NCBI GenBank assembly: GCA_016712675.1
Contig: JADJQR010000011.1
Location: 124,001-188,000 of the forward strand
DNA length: 64,000 nt
Direction: 5' to 3'
Source of the DNA: a bacterium
GTDB taxonomy: Bacteria > Krumholzibacteriota > Krumholzibacteriia > LZORAL124-64-63
Below, one piece after another: positions 1 through 7,886 of this stretch. The first letter of the stretch is position 1. Each line of letters starts with the position of its first letter. Below the pieces are notes generated by a model, which saw nothing but the letters and a program-made list of their open reading frames with translations, searched no databases and was not told the DNA's origin. A program made the position numbers and the translations under genes.

Positions 1-22
1 CGCCCGCCCATCAAGGCGGGCG
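1..22. repeat. GC-rich inverted repeat at the window edge
   Basis: Perfect 8-bp inverted repeat CGCCCGCC / GGCGGGCG around the loop CATCAA. No T-run follows on the + strand, so a terminator role is uncertain; it may belong to a gene left of the window. The stretch 23-261 holds no convincing gene. CATAAT at 243-248 is a possible -10 for the next gene. Confidence 0.4.
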
Positions 23-261
23 ATCCGAAGGCCCTTTGCCTCGCCTCAAGCGGGCGGGGTCGTCCTCCATCCCTGGAGTCCTTCAATGCAAAGGATGCAC
101 GACTTCCCTCCCCTGTGACGCCCGACAGCGGCTTACGCCCGCGCCCGCCCACAGCGTCCCCGGTGGCCGCAGCGCCGGCAGAGATTGGCGGTTATCGCCG
201 CGCCCGTTTGCTGGCCTCTTTTTTCGTGCCACACTACGATGACATAATCGGGGCACAACTC

Positions 262-513
262 ATGACGACCATCACTTTTGATGTCGATCCGTCCGCATTC
301 AGCGCGCTGCGGCTATCGCCCGCCGAATTCGCCCGCGAAATGCGGGTCGCCGCCGCCGTCCAATGGTACGCCCAGGGCACGGTCTCTCAAGGCAAAGCCG
401 CCGAATTAGCCGGCTTGGCGCGGGCCGACTTCCTCGATGAACTCCACCGTCGCCAGGTACCCGCCTGCCAAGTGACCGTCGAGGAGCTGGCGGACGAAAT
501 CAGTGGCGTCTGA
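262..513 (+). CDS. UPF0175 family antitoxin-like protein (orphan)
   Basis: 83-aa protein with the layout of UPF0175 proteins: a short N-terminal strand, then a helix-turn-helix-like part (GTVSQGKAAELAGLARADFL, about residues 39-58) and a C-terminal amphipathic segment. In the family these are usually antitoxins paired with a PIN-like (DUF3368) toxin encoded just downstream. No such toxin follows on this strand, so it looks orphaned. The ATG at 262 was chosen over a longer reading because family homology begins there. The 3' end overlaps, tail to tail, the end of the opposite-strand nuclease gene. The family call is firm; antitoxin function is inferred. Confidence 0.75.
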   Translation: MTTITFDVDPSAFSALRLSPAEFAREMRVAAAVQWYAQGTVSQGKAAELAGLARADFLDELHRRQVPACQVTVEELADEISGV

Positions 514-1110
514 GGCGTGGGTGAGCGATAGCTCGCCGCTCATCCTACTCGGCAAGACAGGAAGTCGGCGAAGGATAGCCGCCCGCTCGGCGTTCCCCTC
601 AACCGCCCGCGTTTCATCTACGCCCGCGCCTGCCCGCAGCGTCCCCGGTGGCCGCAGCGCCCAGTAGCGGCGGTGCAGCGCGACGACCCGCCCCGCGTCC
701 CACAGCGCCACCCGGCGGTAGACCACGCCGCGCGCGGTGACCAGCCGCAGGTAGCCGTACCCCGCGAGGTCCCCATCGCGAAAGGCGCGCTGGCCGGCCA
801 GCAACAGCCGGTAGGCCGAGAGCTGGGCGATGTCGGCGTCATGCACCTCGGGCCTCGGCCGGCGCTTGGTCTCGACCAGCACCGCGCGGCCGTCCGCGAG
901 CCCGTAGATCTGGTCGGGCGCGCCGGCGAGCGCCACCGGACGCTCGCAGCGGAAGTGCCGCTCGCTGGCCAGCAGCCGGGCCGACACGAGTTCGTCCGGC
1001 ATCCGCTCGCGGGCGAGCCAGGCCGCGCGCCCCCGGCCCCGGCCCCGCCACAGGACGGCGGCGACCACGATCAACAGCACAACCCAACCGGCCCAATGTT
1101 CCACGCTCAC
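406..1110 (-). CDS. Membrane-anchored RecB/Cas4-like PD-(D/E)XK nuclease
   Basis: 234 aa from a GTG at 1110 whose GTGA overlaps the stop of the upstream CFI-box gene (translational coupling). Residues 6-20 form one hydrophobic segment followed by Arg/Gly, giving an N-terminal anchor with the rest in the cytoplasm. The nuclease core is visible: P65-D66, then E80-T-K82, then Q96-L-S-A-Y100, which is the PD...ExK...QxxxY signature of RecB/Cas4-type nucleases. The last ~35 codons lie antisense to the UPF0175 gene, so the native C-terminus may have been changed. Single- or double-strand DNA cleavage is likely; the target is unknown. Its neighbours suggest a defence or DNA-processing role. Confidence 0.65.
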   Translation of the reverse strand: MSVEHWAGWVVLLIVVAAVLWRGRGRGRAAWLARERMPDELVSARLLASERHFRCERPVALAGAPDQIYGLADGRAVLVETKRRPRPEVHDADIAQLSAYRLLLAGQRAFRDGDLAGYGYLRLVTARGVVYRRVALWDAGRVVALHRRYWALRPPGTLRAGAGVDETRAVEGNAERAAILRRLPVLPSRMSGELSLTHASDATDFVRQLLDGHLAGGYLATVEFIEEVGPRQAG

Positions 1111-1544
1111 CCCCCCCGCCGTTCGAGCCGGCGCACCGCGCGATCCAGCAGCCACCGCGCCGCCCGCCGCCACCGGGGATGGCCCTCCAGCAGTCGGGCC
1201 AGCGGCGGCGAGAGGCGGTAATAGAGCCGGATCGCGCCGCGACCCCAGGGAGTGGGCCGCAGCGCCCGATCCCGCCAGGCGCGCAGCGCGTCGGTTTCGC
1301 GAGCGGATTCGCCGTACGCGGCCGAGGCCACGAAGCATCGGCGGTCGCCCGCCGGCGCGCCGCTTTGATAGCGCCTGGCCAAGGCGTCGTGGCGGGCGTG
1401 CTCGACCTTGCCGGCCGCCGCCAGCCGCTCCCGGTCGGCCGGGCGGTTTTTGCCGTGCGCCAGATCCAGCAGTATCTGCTGCTCGCAGCGGGCGAGCTGG
1501 GCCAGGTCGGACACCGCCACCGGGCGGCGGTCGGAATCGCTCAA
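1107..1544 (-). CDS. CFI-box-CTERM domain protein
   Basis: 145 aa from a TTG at 1544, one base after the stop of the upstream partial zinc-protein copy, with GAGGGG as ribosome site. The C-terminal half shows the box seen in CFI-box-CTERM proteins: CFVASAAYG at 70-78, then LRAWRDRAL, then an aromatic YYRLSPPLA stretch at 108-116. The N-terminal 60 residues are charged and helical. The molecular function of this box is not known to me; in other genomes it caps proteins of conflict-type or membrane-linked systems. It overlaps the nuclease gene by 4 bp, so both probably act together. Confidence 0.6.
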   Translation of the reverse strand: MSDSDRRPVAVSDLAQLARCEQQILLDLAHGKNRPADRERLAAAGKVEHARHDALARRYQSGAPAGDRRCFVASAAYGESARETDALRAWRDRALRPTPWGRGAIRLYYRLSPPLARLLEGHPRWRRAARWLLDRAVRRLERRGG

Positions 1545-1545
1545 G

Positions 1546-1760
1546 CTAAAATCCCCTCGGTTTTTTCTGCGCCGGTTCCGCCTCGATCCGCTCGCGCAAA
1601 TCGGAATTGGCCGCGAACCGGGCCTTGCCGTCTTTGCGGATCGGGCTCGGTTCGGCGTCTGACGCGGCGCGGCAAATCTCGCCGTAGCGCCGGCGCAGGG
1701 CCGAGCGGCGCACCGGGTCGGCGCGACGCGAGCCAGAACGCCGGGCGGCGGCACGCGCTT
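1546..1760 (-). pseudogene. Partial duplicate of the zinc-binding protein gene at 3141-3917
   Basis: Minus-strand reading gives a ~45-residue segment nearly identical to the C-terminal domain of the gene at 3141-3917 (shared words RRSALRRRYGEI, DAEPSPIRK and ARFAANSDLRE), ending at TAG 1546. Upstream of it, 1731-1760 matches a part of that gene about 100 bp further upstream than expected, so the copy carries an internal deletion. It has no start codon of its own. It probably marks the original 3' end of the zinc-protein gene, whose operon ran on into the CFI-box and nuclease genes before 1761-3240 was inserted. Confidence 0.6.
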
Positions 1761-1786
1761 GCCCCGGCCGGCTCCGGCGAGATGCT
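1759..1786 (+). promoter_or_regulatory. Promoter of the repeated TTGCC-N16-GAYRCT type
   Basis: TTGCCC (1759-1764), 16-bp spacer, GATGCT (1781-1786), 35 bp before the ATPase ATG. The same boxes with the same 16-bp spacing precede PRTRC genes at 53362, 55363, 55965 and 58086. This copy and the one before the PRTRC ParB also share most of the spacer and leader. Confidence 0.55.
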
Positions 1787-1820
1787 GGACGCATCGTCCA
1801 CCACCGGTACCAGACCCGCC

Positions 1821-2939
1821 ATGAAACTCGAACAGTTCACCATCGGCAGCCCCAAGAACAGCCCGACACACTGCTTCGGACCCCTGAAAGCCGTCACCCT
1901 CGATTTCGCCCGAGATCGCGGGGTGACCGCGCTGGTCGGCGAAAGCGGCACCGGCAAGTCCACCGCGCTGGAGGCGCTGGCCGTGCTCTTTCGCGACCTG
2001 ATGGCGGGAAAGCCCGCGCCCGCCTTCGCCTACACCCTCACCTACCGCGCGGGCGAAACCCGCCTCCGCATCGACGCGGACCCGGATCGCGAAGACCCCT
2101 ACCGCATCGCCGCCGCGCCGGCCTCGGAGGATGGGCCGGCCGAGGGGACGCCCCTGGCGCTCGCCCATTTTCTGGATGCCGGCGGGGCCTTTTTGCCGCG
2201 CCGCCTAATCGGCTATTCGTCGGGGACGAACCCGCGACCGCGCGATGTTTTCGAGCCCGGGCGCTTCGAAGGCGCGCCCGACGATGCGGCGAGCGACAGC
2301 GAGCGCCAAAAGCGGGCGGTGCTGGGCGCGCTGCGCCACGCGGCCGAGGGCGGAAACCTGGTCTTGCTCGACGGCCCCGACTCCCACTTGTACCCCCGCG
2401 ACTGCGCGACTCTGTCGGACCGGCTGGCCGCTTTCGCGGGCGAGAGCATCGCAGGGCGCGCCCCGAGCCACATCGTGTTCGCCACTCACCAGCCCATCAC
2501 CGTCGCCAGCTTATTGAAAGAGCAGGTCCAAATTCTGCGCCGGACCCCCGGCGCGCGGCGGATCGATGCGGCCCGCCCGATCATCAACCCGCGCGGGATG
2601 GGGTTCGCGGGCGTGCTGACCAGCGAGGTGTTCGACCACGCATCGTGCCTGGACCGGCCCACCCAACAGGATGTGGCGACACTCCACCGGCTGTCGGCTC
2701 GCACCGAGCTAGACGAAGCGGAACAGTCGCAACTGCGAGCGCTGCGCCACCGGCTGGAGGGGCTGGGCTTCAACTTCGCCTCGGCCGACCCCCTGGAACA
2801 AGACTACCTTCGCGCCCGCTTCGACTTGGCGGAGGACGTGCCCCCCGACAGCCCCCTCCTCGCGCCGGAGAACCGACGAAAGGCGCTGGCGGCTCTAGTG
2901 CGAATCCTGCTCGTCGGCGCACAAGCCGGGAGCACGTGA
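1821..2939 (+). CDS. OLD/RecF-like AAA ATPase with altered Walker B
   Basis: 372 aa. Walker A is GESGTGKST at 40-48 and comes after an N-terminal strand that begins with MKLEQFTI, as in SMC/OLD-type AAA proteins. The late motifs are LVLLDGPDSHLYP (Walker B plus D-loop region) and HIVFATHQP (H-loop region). In the family the Walker B reads LLxDEPxxHLHP; here the catalytic Glu position is Gly, so hydrolysis may be reduced. There is no TOPRIM or HNH domain in the chain and no partner nuclease directly downstream. ATPases of this class work in phage-defence systems such as Septu and Gabija; that role is inferred. It carries its own promoter and sits in an inserted segment. Confidence 0.6.
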   Translation: MKLEQFTIGSPKNSPTHCFGPLKAVTLDFARDRGVTALVGESGTGKSTALEALAVLFRDLMAGKPAPAFAYTLTYRAGETRLRIDADPDREDPYRIAAAPASEDGPAEGTPLALAHFLDAGGAFLPRRLIGYSSGTNPRPRDVFEPGRFEGAPDDAASDSERQKRAVLGALRHAAEGGNLVLLDGPDSHLYPRDCATLSDRLAAFAGESIAGRAPSHIVFATHQPITVASLLKEQVQILRRTPGARRIDAARPIINPRGMGFAGVLTSEVFDHASCLDRPTQQDVATLHRLSARTELDEAEQSQLRALRHRLEGLGFNFASADPLEQDYLRARFDLAEDVPPDSPLLAPENRRKALAALVRILLVGAQAGST

Positions 2940-2943
2940 GGGC

Positions 2944-3210
2944 GGTTGCAGGCGACGCGACCGGCGCGCCGCGCCGGCCGCTGAATCCGATCTTGATTTC
3001 CAGCGTCCATTCGTCTGGCTTCACCGTTTCCGCCGCCTGGTGCACCGTGCTCGCCAAGGCGCTGATAACGGCCTTGATCCGCTCCCCGGCATCCGAAAAT
3101 CCGCGATCCGCCGAGGTGTTTTCATAGCCTTCCAGGCCGGCTATTTCGCCGGTCGATCCCGGTTCGATGCCCGCGACTTCAACGTAGACGATCTCAGCCC
3201 CCAGCTTGCT
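2944..3210 (-). pseudogene. Trypco1-like (CU044_2847 family) gene fragment
   Basis: A minus-strand frame reads EIVYVEVAG, then SDAGERIKAVISALASTV and later KPDEWTLEIKIGFSG, which has the pattern of the trypsin-co-occurring domain 1 family (strand, long helix, then a 'vEfG' strand). No start codon is convincing, since the 5' end runs into the zinc-protein gene in another frame. The usual C-terminal strand is lost where the frame enters the opposite-strand ATPase gene. The fragment is therefore broken at both ends. The family often accompanies proteases and other conflict-system effectors. Confidence 0.5.
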
Positions 3211-3917
3211 CCGCCTGAAGTCGGCAGTCTTTCGGAACGGCTAGCGTTCTTGCCCGCCTCCCCCTCGATCTCTTCCCGCAAATCGGAATTGGCCGCGAAG
3301 CGCGCGCGGCCTTCCTTTCGAATCGGGCTCGGTTCGGCGTCGAGCGCGGCGCGGTAAATCTCGCCGTAGCGCCGGCGCAGGGCCGAGCGGCGCACCGGGT
3401 CGGGCACGCGCGCCAGCAGGCCCTCGATCCACGCCGCGTCCAGCGGGTGGTGCGGGACTTCGCCGATGTGCCCCACCGCGTCCTCGGGGCCGGCTGCGCC
3501 CCCGGCCGCCGCGACGCGGGCCAGAACGCCCGGGGACCCGGTGTCCGGCGACGCGCGCCGAGGGTCCGCCCGCCCGACGGTCGCCGCGCCCATCTCCCCC
3601 GGCACGGCGATGGCCGGGGCGCTTTCCGGCGACCGGTCCGGGTGCCCGGTCGTGAAATACTCCGGCAGGCGCGGCCAGCGCTCCCGCAGGCGCGCCCGGA
3701 CAAAGGCGAGCGAGGGGATCGCGAGACCGCCCCGGCGCACCAGGCACCAGGGGCACTCCGGCAGCTCGCCGTAATCCTGGCCCTCGCCCGGCAGCAGCAC
3801 CGGGCCGCAGCGCCGGCAGAGGCCGCAGCTCAGCCACTTCACCGGCACCCTGCCCGCCCGCAGCCGCGCCACCGACCGGGGGTCGAGCTTGGGCGGGTAG
3901 CGCGCGGGCGCGGCCAC
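3141..3917 (-). CDS. Cysteine-rich zinc-binding protein downstream of the integrase
   Basis: 258 aa, starting 3 bp after the integrase stop, so probably co-translated with it. Cys31, Cys34, Cys37 and the pair Cys55/Cys58 form a zinc-ribbon-like N-terminus. The C-terminal domain carries RRSALRRRYGEIYRAAL and ARFAANSDLRE, which is duplicated at 1546-1760. After about residue 225 the frame leaves the duplicated homology and runs through the Trypco1 fragment, so the last ~35 residues are probably an artefact of the insertion. I do not recognise a named family. The position suggests a recombination accessory factor or directionality protein; that is only inference. Confidence 0.6.
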   Translation of the reverse strand: MAAPARYPPKLDPRSVARLRAGRVPVKWLSCGLCRRCGPVLLPGEGQDYGELPECPWCLVRRGGLAIPSLAFVRARLRERWPRLPEYFTTGHPDRSPESAPAIAVPGEMGAATVGRADPRRASPDTGSPGVLARVAAAGGAAGPEDAVGHIGEVPHHPLDAAWIEGLLARVPDPVRRSALRRRYGEIYRAALDAEPSPIRKEGRARFAANSDLREEIEGEAGKNASRSERLPTSGGASWGLRSSTLKSRASNRDRPAK

Positions 3918-3920
3918 CGC

Positions 3921-5843
3921 TCAGCGCCCGCGACGGCCCGGCGGGACCAGGCCGGACCGCGCCAGCAGGTAGGCGTCCCGGTCGAGGGATTCGGGCGCCG
4001 GGGCCCCGGGGTCGCGCAGCGCGGCGAAGGCCGGCCCGCCCGGGCCGCCGATGCCCCCGACGCCCCGCAGCAGGTCGTAGACCTTGCGCAGCCAGGTGGC
4101 CGTCGACAGGCCGGGCGGGCAGACGCTCTCCCGGGGGTCCGGCAGCAGCGCCAGCGCTTCCGCCAGCACCGCGCGCGGGCGCTCGCCGGCGACGGGGACG
4201 CGCAGCACCCGGCCCTCGGGCGCTTCCCAGATCACCTCCAGCGCGCCGTCGCGGTAGGCCGCCGCCGGTTGCAGCCGCGCGGCCTGGCGGTGGGTGAGGT
4301 CGAAGGTGCGGACCAGCGACAGGTGCAGGGCGGCGCGGGGGTCGACCGCGCGGATCGCGTCCAGGCGGGCGCGGATTTCTTCCTCGGGCCAGGGGCCGGG
4401 CGGCGGGGGGGCGGCGCGGCCCGCCCGGCCGTCCGCCCAGGCCGCCCGGGCGCGGCGCGCCAACTCGGGCCGGTCCAGCCAGCCGCAGAGCTGGGCCAGA
4501 AACTGGACGTGGTGGCGCGCGGTTTGCGGGGCCAGCCCCCGCCAGCCGGCGAGCAGGCGGTCCACCTGCGCCGCGCGCAGGCGCTCCGGCGCGAGCAGCG
4601 GGTCGCCGGCGCGGGCCAAGGCGTTGACGATCCCGTCCAGCAAACGCTCGCGCAGCGCCAGCGTGCCCGGCGCCACCGGACCCCGGCCGTCGGCGCGCAG
4701 GCCGACGCGCGCGCGCACCCGCTCCCCCAGCACCTGCCGCTGCACCCGGCGCTCGGCCCGCGACACGGGGCGAACGCCCTCGGGCGCAGCCGCCCGCGCG
4801 GCGGCGGCATCCGCGGGCGTCGGCGCGGCGCTTTCGCCCGCGCCCGGCTTGCCGTAGTAGGCGCGGGTGATCGAGGGGCGGGCGTGGCCCAGCCGGGCCG
4901 AGACCTCCAGCTGGGCGCGGCGGTGGTCGTCGCCGGCCACCGCCGCGCCGCCGCGCACCGGGCTGGGCTCGCCGGTCAGCTCCTCGTAGCGGTCGTTGGC
5001 GTACTGGTGGCGCAGGCCGTGGCTGACTAGGCCGCCTTCGCGGGTGATGCCGCAGCGCCCGAACACGTGATAGCAGCGGTCCAGCCACTGCTTGAGGTCG
5101 TACCGGGGCGGGATCATCGAGCGGCCGGTGGCCCCGGCGTGCCGCGCGGCCTCCAGGAGCGCGGCCCGCTGGCTTTCGGTTTCCACCGGCACCGCGCGCG
5201 GCCGCCCGCCCTTGGTGCCGGCCGTCACCCGCAGCCAGCCCGCGCCGTCCCAGTCGCGCTCCGGCGCGAGCAGGGAGGCTTCCTGCACGCGCAGGCCAAA
5301 GGCGCTCTGGAGGCGCAACACCCGCGCCACGTCCGGGTCCGCCCGCGCGACTTCGGCGATTTTTTCGTCCGGGTCCACCCCGGCCGCCGTCCAGGAGCGG
5401 TCGCGGGTGGCGGCGTAGCCGCGCCGGAAAGCGTCGGGGTTGTTCAGATACGACGGCCCCGGCCGCAGCATGCTCGCCTTGCCGAGCCAGCGGCAGAGCA
5501 GGGTGAGGTAGGAAAAGCGCTTCTGGAGGGTCGAGGCCGACAGCCCCTCCGCCTCCCAGCGCCGCATCAGCGCTTCGACGTGCTTGGGTTTGAGGTTGCC
5601 GACGTCCTCGAACCGGTAGCCCAGCTCGTGGAGCTGGCGCACCATGCGGCTGTAAAACTCCGCCCGGTCGGCGACGGTGGCGTTCGCCACCACCTTGCGC
5701 CCGTCGGCGCTGCGGCGCAGGTGGGGTTTCAGGACGGCGTTGAGCGTGGCGAAGGCGCGGCCGCGCTTGCCGGCGGGCGCCGGCGGTTTGTCCGCCGCGC
5801 CCGATGCGCCCGGCGCGCGCGCCCGCCCGGTCGGCTTTGTCAC
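3921..5843 (-). CDS. Tyrosine recombinase fused to a degenerate second recombinase copy
   Basis: 640 aa from a GTG at 5843 with a GGATAGGA-like ribosome site. Residues ~30-340 form a complete tyrosine integrase: SAM-like core-binding part, then R185 (FGLRVQEA), K211, H275 and R278 (HGLRH), H320 (LGH) and Y330. Residues ~345-640 look like a second core-binding plus catalytic-fold copy in which the first Arg position reads FDLTHRQA and no HxxR...Y set is seen, so it is inactive. Normal integrases are 350-450 aa, so this one is almost double. It probably integrates or excises the element, or resolves dimers. The zinc-protein gene follows at once. Confidence 0.8.
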   Translation of the reverse strand: MTKPTGRARAPGASGAADKPPAPAGKRGRAFATLNAVLKPHLRRSADGRKVVANATVADRAEFYSRMVRQLHELGYRFEDVGNLKPKHVEALMRRWEAEGLSASTLQKRFSYLTLLCRWLGKASMLRPGPSYLNNPDAFRRGYAATRDRSWTAAGVDPDEKIAEVARADPDVARVLRLQSAFGLRVQEASLLAPERDWDGAGWLRVTAGTKGGRPRAVPVETESQRAALLEAARHAGATGRSMIPPRYDLKQWLDRCYHVFGRCGITREGGLVSHGLRHQYANDRYEELTGEPSPVRGGAAVAGDDHRRAQLEVSARLGHARPSITRAYYGKPGAGESAAPTPADAAAARAAAPEGVRPVSRAERRVQRQVLGERVRARVGLRADGRGPVAPGTLALRERLLDGIVNALARAGDPLLAPERLRAAQVDRLLAGWRGLAPQTARHHVQFLAQLCGWLDRPELARRARAAWADGRAGRAAPPPPGPWPEEEIRARLDAIRAVDPRAALHLSLVRTFDLTHRQAARLQPAAAYRDGALEVIWEAPEGRVLRVPVAGERPRAVLAEALALLPDPRESVCPPGLSTATWLRKVYDLLRGVGGIGGPGGPAFAALRDPGAPAPESLDRDAYLLARSGLVPPGRRGR

Positions 5844-6087
5844 ACGTGTCCTATCCCGGCGGCCGGCGGCCGCCCAACAGGCGCCCGCGCGCGAGGGGTC
5901 GCGGCCGGCGCGCGAAACACCGAAAAACCCGAGAAGGAGCGCACGGATGCGCGACGACCCGGCCGGCTTGAGCCATCGCGTAGAGACTCGACGCCACAAC
6001 GCCGCGCCGTGGCGCGTTCGTGGCGTCGCTCGGAGCGGGGCGTCCGGCCGCCCGATCGTTCCGTCGCCGCCGTCTTTTCGCTCGGTT

Positions 6088-6104
6088 GGCTACATCGCGT
6101 AGCC
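6088..6104. repeat. Hairpin over the iscB stop codon
   Basis: GGCTAC-ATCGC-GTAGCC, perfect 6-bp stem, overlapping the stop codon of iscB. It is probably part of the right end of the IscB transposon. The interval 5844-6087 holds no gene and must contain the integrase promoter. Confidence 0.4.
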
Positions 6105-7379
6105 ATACCCGTCGCCTCGCTGTATCAGGGTGAAATTCTTGTGGCTGGCGGTGATCGTGGCGGTCGCGGTCGCGATGTCGAGCTGTCCGGTCGCCCTGAT
6201 TCCCGCCAATCGGCCAACGTGGACGCCCGCATACTTGCCGGCCGGTTGCACCAGCCTGACTCTATCGCCCGTCGAAAACCCGAAAACCCGCTTGATGCGA
6301 CCGGCCTTGCCGCGTGGGAACCCGTATTTGTCGGTGCGGACCACCTGACGGGTTCCGCGTCCCTTGGCGACGATGCCCAGCGGCCTGAAGCCGTCGCGGA
6401 TCGTCACCCGCTCGCCGGAATCGCTGACGCAAGCCGCGTCGATCCAATGGTCTTTCGCAAAACCTTGCCGGGTCCGGTTGAACTTGGTGCGCCCACCGCT
6501 CCCGAACGCGGTCGGCCAGCGGGCCTTGAGCCGGTCGGTCAGCGCCCACCGGGGCGCGTTGACCGCCGCCGCGTCTTTCAGCGGCGCCTTGGCGTGGGCC
6601 AGCACGCGCTTGAGGGTGTCCGGCTTGGTCTTTAGGAAGTCTTCCACCGGCCGCGCGCCCTTGCGCTGATTGCACGGCTGGCAAGCCAGCGTCAAATTGC
6701 TCACCCGGTCGCTCCCGCTGTTGGTCCTCGCCCGGATGTGCTCGACTTGGAGCGGCACGTTCTCGGCGTCGCAGTACACGCACTTGCGCGCCCACTTTTC
6801 GAGCAGGTATTCCCGCAGCTCGTAGCCTGCCAGAGTGCCTTGCTGGTACTCAATTCCCGATATTTCCGGGTTTTCCATCGCCTGCATGTCGAACTTGACC
6901 AGCTCGACGGCGGCAAGGGTGATCGGGCAACGGGCGGCCAGCTTGGCGGCCACGGACTCCACGTTGTGCACCCGGCTTTCGACGCTGGGCGGCAGCCAGC
7001 CGGCCGGCCGCGTCCGGTTGAGGAACCGGGCCTGCCGGTATCGGGTCTTGCGCCCGCGCCGGCCACGGCGCAACGAGCGGCGGGATTCCAGGTTGTTCTT
7101 GATGACCTGCCCGCGATGGGTGAGGTTCGCGCCGAACAGCACCACCGCACCTTGCTGCTCGAAATGGCCGACCAGGGCGATGCCGGTCGTTTTGCTGCCG
7201 GGGTCCACCTTGATTTCCACGTCCTGAACCTCGCCGTCGGCGCGGTCTTTCAAAATGATGGTGAAGGGCTGTTGCCGGTAGACGGCGGCCTTTCCCGCCG
7301 TCAACAGTTGCCGCGCCCTGGCGGGCCGGCACGGCATTAGCGGCTTTTTTGTGCTGCTCAACACGAGCACCGAGTTCAT
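6090..7379 (-). CDS. iscB: IscB RNA-guided nuclease
   Basis: 429 aa. The N-terminal PLMP motif is at 13-16, RuvC-I with D59 in DPGSKTTGIA, an Arg-rich bridge helix at ~99-122, and RuvC-II with E159 in AAVELVKFD. The HNH domain spans ~198-240 (C200-x2-C203, E213-H214, C233-x2-C236-N237). RuvC-III has H311 and D314 in KDHWIDAACV. All catalytic positions are present, so the enzyme looks active. IscB uses an omega RNA encoded directly upstream to cut DNA and is an ancestor-like relative of Cas9. No transposase lies beside it, as is usual for IscB elements mobilised in trans. The C-terminal ~110 residues hold the target-motif-interacting part. Confidence 0.93.
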   Translation of the reverse strand: MNSVLVLSSTKKPLMPCRPARARQLLTAGKAAVYRQQPFTIILKDRADGEVQDVEIKVDPGSKTTGIALVGHFEQQGAVVLFGANLTHRGQVIKNNLESRRSLRRGRRGRKTRYRQARFLNRTRPAGWLPPSVESRVHNVESVAAKLAARCPITLAAVELVKFDMQAMENPEISGIEYQQGTLAGYELREYLLEKWARKCVYCDAENVPLQVEHIRARTNSGSDRVSNLTLACQPCNQRKGARPVEDFLKTKPDTLKRVLAHAKAPLKDAAAVNAPRWALTDRLKARWPTAFGSGGRTKFNRTRQGFAKDHWIDAACVSDSGERVTIRDGFRPLGIVAKGRGTRQVVRTDKYGFPRGKAGRIKRVFGFSTGDRVRLVQPAGKYAGVHVGRLAGIRATGQLDIATATATITASHKNFTLIQRGDGYGYAM

Positions 7380-7642
7380 GCGATTACTCGCTCTCCAAAT
7401 GGGTAAAGGTCACCTCGCCGGGAGTGCAACGGTCGGTCAGGCTAAGGATTGGGGCTTGTACCGCATCGCCCACCATTCCCTTCGCCCACGGAGCCGGCGA
7501 CTGGTGAAGCATCGCCGGGCGTGTCGCTTTCGCGTCTCGTCGCATCGTTTACTCGTTTGGTTATGGAGTCGGCTGGTTGAGTCTCGGACCCGTTGCCGCC
7601 CGCATCCGTGCGAACGGCAACGGGTCACGGCGGCGACTCAAC
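7380..7642 (-). ncRNA. Omega RNA of IscB (HEARO-type), predicted
   Basis: No gene lies between iscB and the next upstream gene. On the minus strand this stretch opens with a long hairpin: outer stem GTTGAGTC (7635-7642) with GACTCAAC (7576-7583), inner 11-bp stem ACCCGTTGCCG (7615-7625) with CGGCAACGGGT (7588-7598). Further GC-rich stem-loops follow down to the iscB start. IscB omega RNAs are encoded just upstream of the gene, with the guide at their 5' end. The guide should therefore lie just above 7642 (about 7643-7665), beside the left transposon end. The interval 7666-7886 shows no gene. Confidence 0.7.
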
Positions 7643-7886
7643 TGGGGCTCACCTTGAGGGCTCGGCGTGCGATGGCGGTCTTGCCCCAAGACCCGACCAC
7701 CCCCCGACGGTCCCGCGCTTCCCCGTCCGGGCCGGTTTCGAGAAACCGGACATTCACGATCGTGAACCTCGCTCCTTCCCCGTCCGAGCGGCCCCGAAGG
7801 CGTCGCCCGCGAACCCCTACCCGGCCGCCGCGACCGTGGGTCGCCGGCGGGTCCGGTCAGCTCCCCAAGAGCTGGCGGCGGTCCTG

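Noticed and set aside
1-70. Right end of another IS200/IS605 element
   Set aside because: The hairpin resembles such ends only in GC content; no tnpB and no matching end in the window.
3447-6635. Long + strand frames opposite the integrase and iscB
   Set aside because: Shadows of genes with complete catalytic motifs on the minus strand.
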